This document shows, in pieces, positions 25,228 through 34,556 of a stretch of DNA of 64,000 bases (position 1 is the stretch's first letter; every line of letters starts with the position of its first letter). Source of the DNA: Porphyrobacter sp. SLTP (GTDB lineage: Bacteria > Pseudomonadota > Alphaproteobacteria > Sphingomonadales > Sphingomonadaceae); the NCBI RefSeq assembly GCF_009905735.1, contig NZ_JAAALE010000010.1, positions 1 to 64,000 of the forward strand, given 5' to 3'. A model generated the notes under the pieces. The model was not told the DNA's origin. It saw only the letters and a list, made by a program, of their open reading frames with translations, and ran no database searches. The translations under genes and the position numbers were made by a program.

Positions 25228-26241
25228 TCAAACGCGGTAATAATCCCGGTACCACGCGACAAACCGCGCCACCCCTTCGCGGAACGGGGTCTGCGGGGCG
25301 TAGCCGGTGAGGGCTTTGAGCAGCGACGCATCGGCCCAGGTCGCGGGCACATCGCCCTGCTGCATCGGCATGAAGTTCTTCACCGCCTCACGCCCGCATT
25401 CGGCCTCGATCGCGGTGATGAAGTCCATCAGCCGCACCTTGTCGCCATTGCCGATATTGACCACCCGGAACGGGGCAACGGGGGAGAGGCTGTCGCCCTC
25501 CGCAATGTCCTCGGGCGCATCGGGCCGCACCGGTGCTGCGTCGATCAGAAGGCGGATGCCGCGCACCAGATCAGAGACGTAAGTGAAATCGCGGTACATC
25601 TCGCCATCATTGTAGATGTCGATCGGCGTGCCTTCGAGAATCCCGCGGGTGAACTTGAACAGCGCCATGTCGGGCCGTCCCCACGGGCCATAGACGGTGA
25701 AGAACCGGAACATCGTCGTCGGCAGGTTCCACAGATGGGCATAGGAATGCGCCATCGCCTCGTTCGCCTTCTTGGTCGCAGCGTAGAGGGTGAGGGGGGT
25801 GTCGCACTTCTGGTCTTCACCGAAGGGCATCTCGGTATTGGCGCCGTAGACCGATGAGGTAGACGCCATCAGCAGATGATCCACGCTCAGCTCGCGCGCG
25901 CATTCCATCACATTGAAGGTGCCGATGAGGTTCGCGTCGATATAGGCGCGCGGGTTTTCGAGGCTGTACCGCACCCCCGCCTGCGCGGCGAGGTGCACGA
26001 TCACATCGGGTTTTTCCGCCATCGCGAGCGCGTGCAGCGACTCGAAATCCTCGAGCATCCCCTCGGTGCAGGAGAAATGCGGGTGTTGCAGCAGCATCTG
26101 GTGGCGCCGCTGCTTGATGCGCACGTCATAGTAATCGGTCATCCCGTCGAAGCCGACGACGCGGAAACCCTCCTCCAGCAGCAATTGTGCAAGGTGGAAG
26201 CCGATGAACCCGGCAGAGCCAGTGACAAGAACGGTGCGCAT
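25228..26241 (-). CDS. NAD-dependent epimerase, UDP-glucuronate 4-epimerase type
   Basis: 337 aa extended SDR. It shows TGSAGFIGFHLAQLLLEEG at the N-terminus, DGMTDYYDVRIKQRR (typical of UDP-GlcA epimerases), HLAAQAGVRYSLENP, the active-site SSVYGANTEMPF with YAATKKA (YxxxK), and RFFTVYGPWGRPDMALFKF. It should convert UDP-glucuronate to UDP-galacturonate or act on a related sugar. Its stop is three bases from the stop of the secreted protein gene. Together with the dehydrogenase at 23214 it could supply an acidic sugar for an exopolysaccharide. Confidence 0.9.
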   Translation of the reverse strand: MRTVLVTGSAGFIGFHLAQLLLEEGFRVVGFDGMTDYYDVRIKQRRHQMLLQHPHFSCTEGMLEDFESLHALAMAEKPDVIVHLAAQAGVRYSLENPRAYIDANLIGTFNVMECARELSVDHLLMASTSSVYGANTEMPFGEDQKCDTPLTLYAATKKANEAMAHSYAHLWNLPTTMFRFFTVYGPWGRPDMALFKFTRGILEGTPIDIYNDGEMYRDFTYVSDLVRGIRLLIDAAPVRPDAPEDIAEGDSLSPVAPFRVVNIGNGDKVRLMDFITAIEAECGREAVKNFMPMQQGDVPATWADASLLKALTGYAPQTPFREGVARFVAWYRDYYRV

Positions 26242-26266
26242 GGGCGCGCTCCCTACGCTGCCAAGC

Positions 26267-27088
26267 TTAAGAAAGCGCGATATCCGGCGCGTCTTCCTGC
26301 TTCATGCCGACCACGTGGTAGCCTGCATCGACATGATGGGTCTCTCCCGTGACGCCCGAGGACAGGTCGGACAAGAGATAGAGCCCCGCCCCGCCGACAT
26401 CGTCGATAGTGACATTGCGGCGCAGCGGCGCGTTCAATTCGTTCCACTTGAGGATGTAGCGGAAATCGCCGATCCCGCTGGCGGCGAGGGTCTTGATCGG
26501 CCCGGCGCTGATCGCGTTGACGCGGATATTGCGCGGGCCGAGGTCATTGGCGAGATACTTGACGCTGGTTTCCAGCGCCGCCTTGGCGACGCCCATCACG
26601 TTGTAATGCGGCACCACCTTTTCGGCGCCGTAATAGCTCAGCGTCAGGATCGCGCCGCCACCTTCCGGCATCATCGCCGCCGCGCGCTGGGTGATCGCCA
26701 CCAGCGAATAGGCCGATATGTTCATGGTCATCAGGAAGTTGTCGAGGCTGGTATCGACATAGTGGCCGCGCAGCTCGTTCTTGTCCGAATAGCCGATCGC
26801 ATGGACCACAAAGTCGAGGCTGTCCCAGCGCTCTTTCAGGGTCGCGAAGGCAGCGTCCAGCGACTCCATCTTCGATACGTCGCACTCGAAGGTGAAATCG
26901 CTGCCCAATTCGGCGGCGAGTGGCTTGACCCGCTTGGCCAGCGCGTCGCCCTGATAGGAGAACGCCAGTTCCGCGCCATGCTCGGCCAGCTTCCTGGCAA
27001 TGCCCCACGCCAGCGACTTGTCATTGGCCAGCCCCATGATCAGCCCGCGTTTGCCCGCCATCAGCCCGGATCCAGCGTTACCATTCAT
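26267..27088 (-). CDS. fabI: Enoyl-[acyl-carrier-protein] reductase (NADH) FabI
   Basis: 273 aa. The cofactor region LIMGLANDKSLAWGIA and the FabI active site are present: Y152, Y162, M165 and K169 within SYYGAEKVVPHYNVMGVAK. It reduces trans-2-enoyl-ACP in the last step of fatty acid elongation. The ATG overlaps the stop of the BrkB-family gene by four bases. The first nine residues before MAGKRG may be non-native if translation starts at the internal ATG. Confidence 0.96.
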   Translation of the reverse strand: MNGNAGSGLMAGKRGLIMGLANDKSLAWGIARKLAEHGAELAFSYQGDALAKRVKPLAAELGSDFTFECDVSKMESLDAAFATLKERWDSLDFVVHAIGYSDKNELRGHYVDTSLDNFLMTMNISAYSLVAITQRAAAMMPEGGGAILTLSYYGAEKVVPHYNVMGVAKAALETSVKYLANDLGPRNIRVNAISAGPIKTLAASGIGDFRYILKWNELNAPLRRNVTIDDVGGAGLYLLSDLSSGVTGETHHVDAGYHVVGMKQEDAPDIALS

Positions 27089-28080
27089 CCTGTTGTCTCC
27101 TCTGCGGGCCTGCCCGCCAGCTTTTCAGGCTCGGCCAGCGCTGCGTTCAATTGCGCTCCGATAACGAGGCCAAGGCCGACGAGCCAGAAAAAGAACAGCG
27201 TCACCATCGTGCCGGCCAGGCTTCCATAGGTGACATCATAACTGAAAACATCGCGCAGCACGACCGGGAGCGCCGCGGTGACCGCAACCCACCACGCCGT
27301 CGTAAACATCGCGCCAGGCCATTTCGGAAAGGCCTTGCCGCGATAGGAACGGGGGGTCAGGGTTACGAACAGCACCCACAGCGACCCACCAAGGCCCAGC
27401 GCGGGGACGATCCGCGAATAGCGCAGCCACGCGATCAGCTCGCCGAGTTGCGGCAAACGCGCTTCAATCACCTGTTGCGCCGCGCCGATCACCACCTGCG
27501 AAAACAGCGAGATCATCAAGAGCACCACCGCGCCCAGGATCAGGCCCGCCGACAGCAGGCGATACCGCCAGAACGCCAGCCGCGCCTTGGTGCCATAGGC
27601 GCGGCGCAGGATGTCGCGGATCGTCTCGATCAGGCTCGTTACCGTCCATAGCGCGACCAAGGCGCCAAGGCCCAGCAGCCAGCCCGAGCGCGCGTTCATC
27701 ACGGTTTCGGCCACCGGGGCGATGACTTCGGCAACGGTGGGCGGCAGGGCGAGGCCGATTGCCGCGATCATGCCCTGCGCGCTCTCGCGCCCGCCGATCA
27801 GTTCAAACAGCGCTGCACCCAGCACAAAAAACGGGAAGATCGCCACCATCGACAGATAGGCGAGGTTGCCGGCGTGGATGAAGCCTTCATTATAGGTGCC
27901 CGCGAGCACGCGGCCGGCCACTTCAAATACGCGGCTGCCCGGCCCGAGCACCCGTTTGAGGCGCGCCATGATCCCGCTGCGAGGTTCGCGTTCGCCGTGA
28001 CGCGCACGCTGCTTGCGCGCTTCGGGCGAGAGCGAGCGGACTTCGCGTTCTTGGGGCTGCGCGCGGCTGTCTGCGCTCAT
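27085..28080 (-). CDS. YihY/BrkB family inner-membrane protein
   Basis: 331 aa. A basic N-terminal tail of about 55 residues is followed by six hydrophobic segments. Family blocks: NLAYLSMVAIFPFFVLGAAL, WLLGLGALVALWTV, SLIETIRDILRRAYG, ALGLGGSLWVLFVTLTPR, YGSLAGTMVTLFFFWLVGLG. YihY/BrkB proteins were once called RNase BN, a misassignment; their function is unknown. The gene is in an operon with fabI (4-base overlap) and lies 23 bases after the DnaJ-like gene. Confidence 0.92.
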   Translation of the reverse strand: MSADSRAQPQEREVRSLSPEARKQRARHGEREPRSGIMARLKRVLGPGSRVFEVAGRVLAGTYNEGFIHAGNLAYLSMVAIFPFFVLGAALFELIGGRESAQGMIAAIGLALPPTVAEVIAPVAETVMNARSGWLLGLGALVALWTVTSLIETIRDILRRAYGTKARLAFWRYRLLSAGLILGAVVLLMISLFSQVVIGAAQQVIEARLPQLGELIAWLRYSRIVPALGLGGSLWVLFVTLTPRSYRGKAFPKWPGAMFTTAWWVAVTAALPVVLRDVFSYDVTYGSLAGTMVTLFFFWLVGLGLVIGAQLNAALAEPEKLAGRPAEETTG

Positions 28081-28103
28081 ATCGGGCTCCTTGCGCGCCC
28101 GGC

Positions 28104-29084
28104 CTAGAGGCCGAACTTCTCGCGCGGGCGGGCCGTGTCTACCCAGCCTTCAAGCCGTTGTTCCAGTGCCTCCAGATCGGCGGGCAACTGGATTGCGATC
28201 GTCACCAGCTGGTCGCCGCGTTCGGGCTTCCCGTCGACCGTCTTGCCGTTCTTGCGCGTCCAGCCCTTGCCACCCAGCCGCAGCACGGTTCCGGACGACG
28301 AGCCCGGCTTGACCGTCAACATCACCGCGCCATCGACCGTGGGACATTTGACCTTGGCCCCGCGCACCGCTTCATCGAGGGTGATCGGCAGGTCCATGCG
28401 GATATTGTCGCCTTCGCGCCGGAAGAACGGGTGGCTGCCGACTTCGACCATCACGATCCCGTCGCCATGGCCGCCGGTGCCCGGTTGGCCCTTGTCCTTG
28501 AGCCGCATCATTGTGCCGTCTTCGACACCTGCGGGCAGCTTCAGGTTGATCGCCTTGCCATCGGCCAGCGTGATGCGCTGATCGCGCCCGGCGGCGGCTT
28601 CGACGAACGGCACGGCGAGCCGGTAATGGATGTCCGCGCCGCGCTTGGGCGGGGGTGGCGGGGGCTGGCGGCCGAAGCCGCGCTTGGGCGGTGCCTGCTG
28701 CTGGCGAGCGCGCCCGCCGAACAGGCCTTCGAACAGGTCGCCGAGATCGACATCATCCGCGCCGAAGCCTGCAAAGTCGGCCGCGCCCGGCCCACCGGCG
28801 CCATAGGTGCCGCCCCGACCATAGCCCGGCCGCGCGCCCATCCCGGCAAAGGGATTGGCCGGGTTGCCATCCGCATCAATTTCGCCCCGGTCATATTGCG
28901 CGCGCTTCGCCTTGTCCGACAGTAGATCATAGGCGCGGGTGGCATCGGAAAACTTCTCCGATGCCTGGGGATTGTCCTTGTTGCGGTCGGGGTGCAGCTC
29001 CTTGGCGAGCTTGCGATAGGCGCTCTTGATGTCCGCCTCGGACGCCGTGCGGGCAATGCCAAGAGTGCTGTAGGGATCGCGCAT
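28104..29084 (-). CDS. DnaJ-class co-chaperone (CbpA/DjlA-like, no zinc finger)
   Basis: 326 aa. The J-domain (residues 1-65) has HPD at 31-33. A Gly/Phe-rich linker follows (about 78-145), including a Pro run, then the two beta-sandwich substrate-binding domains (ADIHYRLAVPFVEAAAG, LPAGVEDGTMMRLKDKG, HPFFRREGDNIRMDLPITL). There are no CxxCxGxG repeats, so it is type II. It should stimulate DnaK ATPase. It starts the operon leading to fabI and is divergent from pdxH. Confidence 0.94.
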   Translation of the reverse strand: MRDPYSTLGIARTASEADIKSAYRKLAKELHPDRNKDNPQASEKFSDATRAYDLLSDKAKRAQYDRGEIDADGNPANPFAGMGARPGYGRGGTYGAGGPGAADFAGFGADDVDLGDLFEGLFGGRARQQQAPPKRGFGRQPPPPPPKRGADIHYRLAVPFVEAAAGRDQRITLADGKAINLKLPAGVEDGTMMRLKDKGQPGTGGHGDGIVMVEVGSHPFFRREGDNIRMDLPITLDEAVRGAKVKCPTVDGAVMLTVKPGSSSGTVLRLGGKGWTRKNGKTVDGKPERGDQLVTIAIQLPADLEALEQRLEGWVDTARPREKFGL

Positions 29085-29224
29085 GGCGTATTAGCTAGGT
29101 GAGACAGTCGCGGTGTGCAAGCTTGCGGGTGATGCCGGGGCAACGGGAAATTTACGATACGCGCCTTTTCCCGCTGCGCGCGCATAACTATGTGCTGCCC
29201 CAGCCACCAAGGAACTCAGCGCCC

Positions 29225-29893
29225 ATGTCCGATGCAACCCCTCTCGACGACGCCCAGTTGGCGGATAGCGTGCTGCCTGCGGGCGGCGATCCCTTTGATC
29301 TGTTCGAGGAGTGGTTTGCCGCTGCGCAAGTGGGCGAAATCAACGATCCCAACGCCATGGCCCTCGCCACCGCGACCGCGGATGCGGCGCCAGCGGTGCG
29401 GATGGTGCTGCTGAAGGGTCACGGCAAGGACGAAAATCCCGAAGGCATGGGCGGCGGGGGCTTCACCTTCTTCACCAACGCCGAAAGCCGCAAAGGCCAG
29501 CACATCCGCGCCAATATGCAGGCCGCCGTGCTGTTCCACTGGAAAAGCCTGCGCCGCCAGATCCGCATTGAAGGCCCGCTGATCGAGGTCTCGCCTGCTC
29601 GCGCCGACGCCTATTTCCACTCGCGCCCCTACAAGAGCCAGGTTGGCAGTGCGGCGAGCGACCAGTCCCGTCCGCTGGCCGAGCGGCAGACCTATCTCGA
29701 CCGGGTGCAGGAATTGTGGGCCGCGCACGAAGCCGAAGGCAAAGTGCCGCGCCCGCCGCATTGGACAGGTTTCACCTTGAGCCCGCGCCGGATCGAATTC
29801 TGGATCGACCGCGACAACCGGCTGCATGACCGCCGCGAATTCATCCGCGAGGCGGCCGATGCGCCGTGGTCCGACACACTGCTCTACCCCTGA
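29225..29893 (+). CDS. pdxH: Pyridoxamine 5'-phosphate oxidase PdxH
   Basis: 222 aa FMN enzyme that makes pyridoxal 5'-phosphate. Key blocks: PNAMALATATADAAPAVRMV, FFTNAESRKGQHI, SRPYKSQVGSAASDQSRPLA, and the C-terminal HWTGFTLSPRRIEFWIDRDN with RLHDR. A glycine-rich insertion of a few residues (GKDENPEGMGGGG) lies before the FMN-binding strand. The ATG at 29225 fits family length. It is followed 11 bases later by the PhzF gene. Confidence 0.95.
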   Translation: MSDATPLDDAQLADSVLPAGGDPFDLFEEWFAAAQVGEINDPNAMALATATADAAPAVRMVLLKGHGKDENPEGMGGGGFTFFTNAESRKGQHIRANMQAAVLFHWKSLRRQIRIEGPLIEVSPARADAYFHSRPYKSQVGSAASDQSRPLAERQTYLDRVQELWAAHEAEGKVPRPPHWTGFTLSPRRIEFWIDRDNRLHDRREFIREAADAPWSDTLLYP

Positions 29894-29904
29894 GGATTGC
29901 CCCG

Positions 29905-30720
29905 ATGACGCAGAAAATTCCCTATTGGCACGTCGATGCCTTCGCCGCACAGCCCTTCGGCGGGAACCAGGCGGCGGTGATGGTGCTCGATGCGTGGCTC
30001 CCCGATGATGTGCTGGTGAAGATCGGGGGCGAAAATCTCTTCGCTGAGACTGCCTTTGTGGTGCGTGACGCCACAGGGGAGGCCGATTGGGAACTGCGCT
30101 GGTGCACGCCGACCTATGAAATCGCGCTGTGCGGTCATGCCACCTTGGCCAGCGGTCATGTGCTGCTCACGCGCGATGCCGAAGGTCAGGCGCTTGATCG
30201 CGTTACCTTCCGCACGCGAAAATCCGGCGTGCTGGAAGTGGCGCGCGTGGGGGATGCCTATGAACTGGCGCTCCCGGCGATTGCGACCGAGGTCGATACC
30301 CGTGAGAATCAGGCCGAAGCGATCCGCCTGCTCGGGGCCGAGCCGCTGGAAGTCTATCGCTCGGGCTTGGGCTACAATGTCTACCTTTATGAAGACGAGG
30401 CGGCGGTTCGCGGGCTTTCGCCGGATATTCGCGGGCTGGAAAAGCTTGGCAAAGACCAGTTTATCGTCACCGCGCCCGGAGAGAACACCGACATCGTCAG
30501 CCGCGTGTTCGTCCCCGGCGGCGGGGTGGACGAGGACAGCGTGACCGGCTCGGCCCATGCGGTGCTGACGCCCTATTGGGCGAAGCGGCTGGGACGCGAC
30601 AGCTTCACCGCGCATCAGGCAAGCACGCGCGGCGGCGATCTGACGCTGCGGCTTGACGGCGACAAGGCATGGCTCGGTGGGCCATGTGTCACTGTCGTCG
30701 AGGGTAGCTTCTACCTCTAA
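29905..30720 (+). CDS. PhzF family isomerase/epimerase
   Basis: 271 aa. It starts WHVDAFAAQPFGGNQAAVM, the PhzF N-terminal signature with the catalytic acid in the ETAFV segment (NLFAETAFV). TYEIALCGHATLASGH and the C-terminal GSAHAVLTPYWAKRLGR (DEDSVTGSAH) complete the two-lobed diaminopimelate-epimerase-like fold. Most members outside phenazine clusters have unknown substrates. GAGGA lies upstream of the ATG. It may be cotranscribed with pdxH. Confidence 0.9.
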   Translation: MTQKIPYWHVDAFAAQPFGGNQAAVMVLDAWLPDDVLVKIGGENLFAETAFVVRDATGEADWELRWCTPTYEIALCGHATLASGHVLLTRDAEGQALDRVTFRTRKSGVLEVARVGDAYELALPAIATEVDTRENQAEAIRLLGAEPLEVYRSGLGYNVYLYEDEAAVRGLSPDIRGLEKLGKDQFIVTAPGENTDIVSRVFVPGGGVDEDSVTGSAHAVLTPYWAKRLGRDSFTAHQASTRGGDLTLRLDGDKAWLGGPCVTVVEGSFYL

Positions 30721-30721
30721 T

Positions 30722-30814
30722 CGGGCGCGAAGCGACCGCAAGGGCGACTGCCCGCCCGCAGCGGGCGCAGCTTGCTGCGCGTCTAGCGAGGACCGCACGC
30801 CGGATGGCGTGCGG
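30722..30814 (-). repeat. Dispersed hairpin element, copy C
   Basis: Read on the minus strand, hairpin CCGCACGCC-ATCC-GGCGTGCGG begins four bases (TTTT) after the stop of the serine hydrolase. It is followed by TCCTCG, a second stem GCGCAGC-AA-GCTGCGC, CTGCGGGCGGGCAGTCG and CCTTGCGG. Spacer sequences match copies A and B; stems differ. Confidence 0.8.
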
Positions 30815-30818
30815 AAAA

Positions 30819-31964
30819 CTAAGGTGCGGGATACAGTTCGAGAATATCCGCGGCCTGCTGCAACATTGGCGGGCGCTCGGTGCTGTCCGAATGGCCGAGC
30901 CGCACCAGCGTCACCCGCTGACTGGGTGAGACCAGCACATATTGCCCCATGTGCCCGATCAGCGAGAACAGGCTTTGCGGCGAGCGGTCGGGGAATAGCG
31001 GGTGTTCGCTCGCCGGTGTGCCGGGGATCGGACGGTTGAGCCAGGTCTGGAACCCGTAATGCGGGCTGCGGGGGGAAGGGGTCACCATCGCCTCGACCCA
31101 GCGCTGCGGCACCAATTGCTCGCCGCCGGGCGCGCGGCCTTTCAGACGCAGGAACTCGCCCAGCTTCGCCCAGTCGCGTGCCGTGGCGTGCATCAGGCTG
31201 CCGCCGATCAGCGTGCCGCTCGCATCGAACTCGGGCACCATTGACGTCATGCCGAGCGGGCCGAACAACCGTTCCTGCAAATACCCCGCCACCGCCTTGC
31301 GCCGCGCATCGGGCGCGGTGCTGGCGGTCAGCGCCCGCGCGGCGATATCGGCGAGGATCACGCTGGTGTTTGAGGAATATTCGAACTGCTTGCCCGGCTC
31401 GGCTTCGAGCGGCTGCTCCTCCGCCCACTTCGCCATGTTGTCGCGCCCGTCGAGGAACAGCATCCTGACCTCGCTCGATTCGTAGGGCGGATCGCCCGCT
31501 TCGGTGTGGCGCAGCCCGCTGCGCATCTGGAGCAATTGGCGCAAGGTAATCTCGGAGCGCGGATCGCCGGGGCGCTGCCATAGCGGGACGGGCGCGGGGG
31601 CATCGAGGCTCAGCTTGCCGTCAGCGACCAGCATCCCGATCAGCACGCCGGTGACCGTCTTGGCCATCGACCAACTGATGAAGCGGGTGTCCTTGTCATA
31701 GCCCGGGCCATAGCGTTCGGCAGCGAGCTTCCCGTTCGCCATCAACACCACGGCGCGGGTTTCGCCGAGGCCCGGCATCGTGAACAGATCGTCGATCGAG
31801 CGGGCAAGCTGGTCCTTCGGCGCGCCCGCATCCGCGGTCACAGCGGCGAGCGCGGCTTCGGACAGGGGGGCTTGTCCCGGCGGTGTCGATCCGCAGGCGG
31901 CGAGCATCAGCAGGGCTGGTGCTAGCAGGGCCGCGCGATTATGGGCAGGCGATCCAAGGGTCAT
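30819..31964 (-). CDS. Serine hydrolase, class C beta-lactamase-like lipoprotein
   Basis: 381 aa. The signal peptide ends in a lipobox LAAC with C24 as the acylated residue. The SxxK motif is SMAK (S99, K102) in FISWSMAKTVTG, and the YxN motif appears as YSSN. The fold continues through LQMRSGLRHTEAGDP and LFGPLGMTSMVPEFD. These proteins are usually esterases or peptidases rather than true beta-lactamases, and the substrate is unknown. It would sit in the periplasm on the inner or outer membrane. The start at 31964 gives the lipoprotein signal. It is divergent from the small Cys-rich membrane protein. Confidence 0.9.
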   Translation of the reverse strand: MTLGSPAHNRAALLAPALLMLAACGSTPPGQAPLSEAALAAVTADAGAPKDQLARSIDDLFTMPGLGETRAVVLMANGKLAAERYGPGYDKDTRFISWSMAKTVTGVLIGMLVADGKLSLDAPAPVPLWQRPGDPRSEITLRQLLQMRSGLRHTEAGDPPYESSEVRMLFLDGRDNMAKWAEEQPLEAEPGKQFEYSSNTSVILADIAARALTASTAPDARRKAVAGYLQERLFGPLGMTSMVPEFDASGTLIGGSLMHATARDWAKLGEFLRLKGRAPGGEQLVPQRWVEAMVTPSPRSPHYGFQTWLNRPIPGTPASEHPLFPDRSPQSLFSLIGHMGQYVLVSPSQRVTLVRLGHSDSTERPPMLQQAADILELYPAP

Positions 31965-31998
31965 GCGGCCCCAATTCCCGATGCGCGAAGGCTTGGCA

Positions 31999-32349
31999 AT
32001 GGCGAAATCATCCCCCCGCACAGCGATCCGTCGTCCCCGCTACGGGCTGTGGTTGCTGGCGATCATCGCGCTGGGTGTGGGCGGCGCTGCCTGGGCGTTT
32101 CGCGAGCCGATCAACGGCTATGGCAGCATCGCGTCGGCCTACTCGGCGCGCGTCGCCTGTTCGTGCCGCTTTGTCGCGGGTCGGAGCCTTGAGGATTGCC
32201 GCAAGGACAAGCTCGCCGGAATGGAAGCCGTGACCTTGCGCGACAATCCCGAAGCGAAGAGCGTCACCGCCCGCTTCCCCTTGGTGGCCGAGGCAACCGC
32301 GACCTACCGTGAAGGATACGGCTGCGTGCTGGAGCCTTACGAGGGTTAA
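31999..32349 (+). CDS. Small membrane-anchored Cys-rich protein, unknown function
   Basis: 116 aa. A basic N-terminus precedes one hydrophobic segment (about residues 17-36), then a periplasmic domain with four cysteines: [20 protein letters not shown] and [11 protein letters not shown]. The CSCRFV...GRSLEDC pattern seems conserved in sphingomonads beside the class C hydrolase (recollection). GAAGG precedes the ATG at 31999; 31981 is an alternative. Its stop overlaps the convergent mnmA stop. Confidence 0.7.
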   Translation: MAKSSPRTAIRRPRYGLWLLAIIALGVGGAAWAFREPINGYGSIASAYSARVACSCRFVAGRSLEDCRKDKLAGMEAVTLRDNPEAKSVTARFPLVAEATATYREGYGCVLEPYEG

Positions 32350-33515
32350 GCGGCGACTTTTTCGGTCGAATCGATCCATCCGCCGCCGATCACCCGGTCA
32401 CCGGCGTAGATCACCGCCGCCTGACCCGGCGCGACACCGAACTCAGGCGCGGCAAAGCGGATCGTCACTGCTGCGCCGTCGCCCAGCGCGCCTTCCAGAG
32501 TCACCGGCACCGGCTTGGCGAGGCTGCGGACCTTGGCCGTCAGCGGTTCGTCACCCAAAGGCCCGATGCGGTTGGTTTCGGTCACGCGCGCGGCGTTGAC
32601 CGCCAGCATCCGCTTCGGCCCGACCCGGACTTCGCGCGCTGCCGCATCGAGGCCGATCACATAGAGCGGCTCAGGCTGGCCGCCGATCTCCAGACCCTTG
32701 CGCTGGCCAACGGTGAAGTGGACGATGCCCTTGTGTGTCCCGAGCGTCTCGCCGGTGGCGGCGTGGACGATCGCGCCGGGGGCCGCGCCTTCGGGGCGCA
32801 CCTTGGTGACGATCTTGGCGTAATTGCCATCGGGCACGAAGCAGATGTCCTGCGAATCCGGCTTGGCCGCGTTGCGCAGCCCCGCCGCTTCGGCGAGTTC
32901 GCGCACCTGCGGCTTGGGCATCCCGCCCAGCGGAAAGCGCAGGTAATCGAGCTGCGCTTCGGTGGTGCCGTAAAGGAAGTAGGACTGATCGCGCGCCGGA
33001 TCGAAGGCGCGGTGCAATTGCGGGCCGTCCGCCGTCATCACCCGCCGGACATAATGCCCGGTGGCAAGGCAATCCGCGCCCAATTCGCGCGCCATGCGGA
33101 ACAGATCGGTGAACTTCGGGCCCATATTGCAGCGAATGCAGGGGACCGGCGTGCGTCCCGCGAGATATTCGTCGGCAAACTGTTCGACGACCTCTTCGCG
33201 GAAGGCGCTTTCGTGGTCGAAGACGTAATGCGCGATCCCGAGCCGATCAGCCACGGCGCGGGCATCGCGAATATCGTCGCCCGCGCAGCACGCGCCCTTG
33301 CGGCCGGTGGCGGCACCATAATCATAAAGCTGGAGTGTGATGCCGATCACCTCCGCCCCGCTGGCATGGGCGAGGGCGGCGACCACCGAGCTGTCCACCC
33401 CGCCGCTCATGGCGACGACGATCCGGCATTGGCTCGCGGCGCGCGGCAGATCGAACAGAGCAGCGGCGTCAGCAGGGGCCATCAGGCCGGTGTCGAGAAG
33501 GGCAGGGGTGTCCAT
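32346..33515 (-). CDS. mnmA: tRNA 2-thiouridine(34) synthase MnmA
   Basis: 389 aa. The PP-loop SGGVDS lies at residues 37-42. The catalytic Cys pair is in [11 protein letters not shown] and [10 protein letters not shown], with [13 protein letters not shown] and [10 protein letters not shown] as further family blocks. It thiolates U34 of tRNA Lys, Glu and Gln. The start at 33515 gives a 35-residue extension before the PP-loop, slightly longer than E. coli MnmA. Confidence 0.96.
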   Translation of the reverse strand: MDTPALLDTGLMAPADAAALFDLPRAASQCRIVVAMSGGVDSSVVAALAHASGAEVIGITLQLYDYGAATGRKGACCAGDDIRDARAVADRLGIAHYVFDHESAFREEVVEQFADEYLAGRTPVPCIRCNMGPKFTDLFRMARELGADCLATGHYVRRVMTADGPQLHRAFDPARDQSYFLYGTTEAQLDYLRFPLGGMPKPQVRELAEAAGLRNAAKPDSQDICFVPDGNYAKIVTKVRPEGAAPGAIVHAATGETLGTHKGIVHFTVGQRKGLEIGGQPEPLYVIGLDAAAREVRVGPKRMLAVNAARVTETNRIGPLGDEPLTAKVRSLAKPVPVTLEGALGDGAAVTIRFAAPEFGVAPGQAAVIYAGDRVIGGGWIDSTEKVAA

Positions 33516-33676
33516 GGGCGGGCCGCGATATAGCGAGCCTTGGCCTGTTTCGCCAGTGGCGCCCATCCCGTGCGCGATTCCGGCAAGATAATCTTGCCCG
33601 ATCCGCCAGCACTATTCCTAAGCCGGGGTAAATGCCCCTTTTACCGGATTTTGACGCACTCGGGTTAGGAAGGGCG

Positions 33677-34126
33677 ATGATGTTTGAGAAAGCCCAGCCT
33701 TTCAATGCGCACCGTGGTGCGCTTTCCGGTGGTCGTCCCGCCGAAGAACGCACCCGCGTGCGGACCTCGGCCTCCGCTGGGGCTGAGGAGCGATTCGCCC
33801 AGCGACCGGCGCGGCGCGCGGGTGAGGCCCTGCGCGCGCTCGAATGGAGCGAGCTGACCGCTCGGCTCAACGCAGCGCGCGATCTGCGGCTGTTGCTGCG
33901 AACCGAATCGCATGCGCCGATCGAGCAGGCCGCCGCCAGCTTCGGCGATGCGGCTGCAAGTTACTTTGCGCTTCTCGACGATAGCGAACCGGGTGTTAAC
34001 CTTGATGCTTTAGGGCAATCTAAAGCCTTGGGTGCAATGGTTGGCTCCGACGAAGCCAACCGCCCGGGCGACGCGAAAGGATTACCCTCCGACGCACCCT
34101 GCGGCGATGCGAGAGACAAGCAATGA
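33677..34126 (+). CDS. Unknown protein translationally coupled to sciP
   Basis: 149 aa, soluble, with no recognised domain. The first 50 residues are low in hydrophobics and rich in Arg/Ala/Glu; the middle has a helical segment EWSELTARLNAARDLRLLLR, and the tail is polar. AGGAAGG precedes tandem ATGs at 33677 and 33680. The stop overlaps the sciP start as ATGA, so translation is coupled. I infer a role in or near the CtrA/SciP pathway only from this coupling. It could also be a fast-evolving flagellar or motility gene. Confidence 0.65.
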   Translation: MMFEKAQPFNAHRGALSGGRPAEERTRVRTSASAGAEERFAQRPARRAGEALRALEWSELTARLNAARDLRLLLRTESHAPIEQAAASFGDAAASYFALLDDSEPGVNLDALGQSKALGAMVGSDEANRPGDAKGLPSDAPCGDARDKQ

Positions 34127-34422
34127 TTGAGAACCAGGACATCCGCCCCGCACAGGTTATCGGCCCGCTTGGCGAGCCGCTGACGCTTGCCGACCTGCCT
34201 TCTCCCCAGACCAAGCGTTGGGTGGTGCGGCGCAAGGCCGAGGTCGTGGCTGCCGTGAATGGCGGGCTGCTGACGCTCGACGAAGCGCTCGCGCGGTATG
34301 GCCTGACGCTGGAGGAGTTTGCTTCGTGGCAGCGTGCGGTCGATCGTTCGGGCATGCACGGCCTGCGCGTCACCAAGATCCAGCACTATCGCGACCTCTA
34401 CGAGCGCCAGCTCAAGTACTGA
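34123..34422 (+). CDS. sciP: CtrA inhibitor SciP (DUF1153)
   Basis: 99 aa. It has the SciP domain: GEPLTLADLPSPQTKRWVVR, KAEVVAAVNGGLLTLDEALA and YGLTLEEFASWQ, then VTKIQHYRDLYER. The helix-turn-helix region spans about residues 38-75. In Caulobacter SciP binds CtrA or its target promoters and blocks CtrA-activated transcription in G1. The start overlaps the upstream stop by four bases. No ctrA gene is in the window. Confidence 0.95.
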   Translation: MIENQDIRPAQVIGPLGEPLTLADLPSPQTKRWVVRRKAEVVAAVNGGLLTLDEALARYGLTLEEFASWQRAVDRSGMHGLRVTKIQHYRDLYERQLKY

Positions 34423-34556
34423 CGCCAGCCTCGATTCGTCCCGCCGGAAGCCCGCTCTGCCCGTAAGGCGTTGCGGGCTGTCGTCGTTTGGCGGCACTCC
34501 TTGTCCACGGCAGCGCGCATATCTCGTGTACCAGCTGCCGGTATGGGAGACACTTT

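Noticed and set aside
33990-34020. TTAACCTTGATGCTTTAG upstream of sciP as a CtrA site
   Set aside because: The second half-site does not match TTAA at the required seven-base spacing, and it lies inside a coding region.
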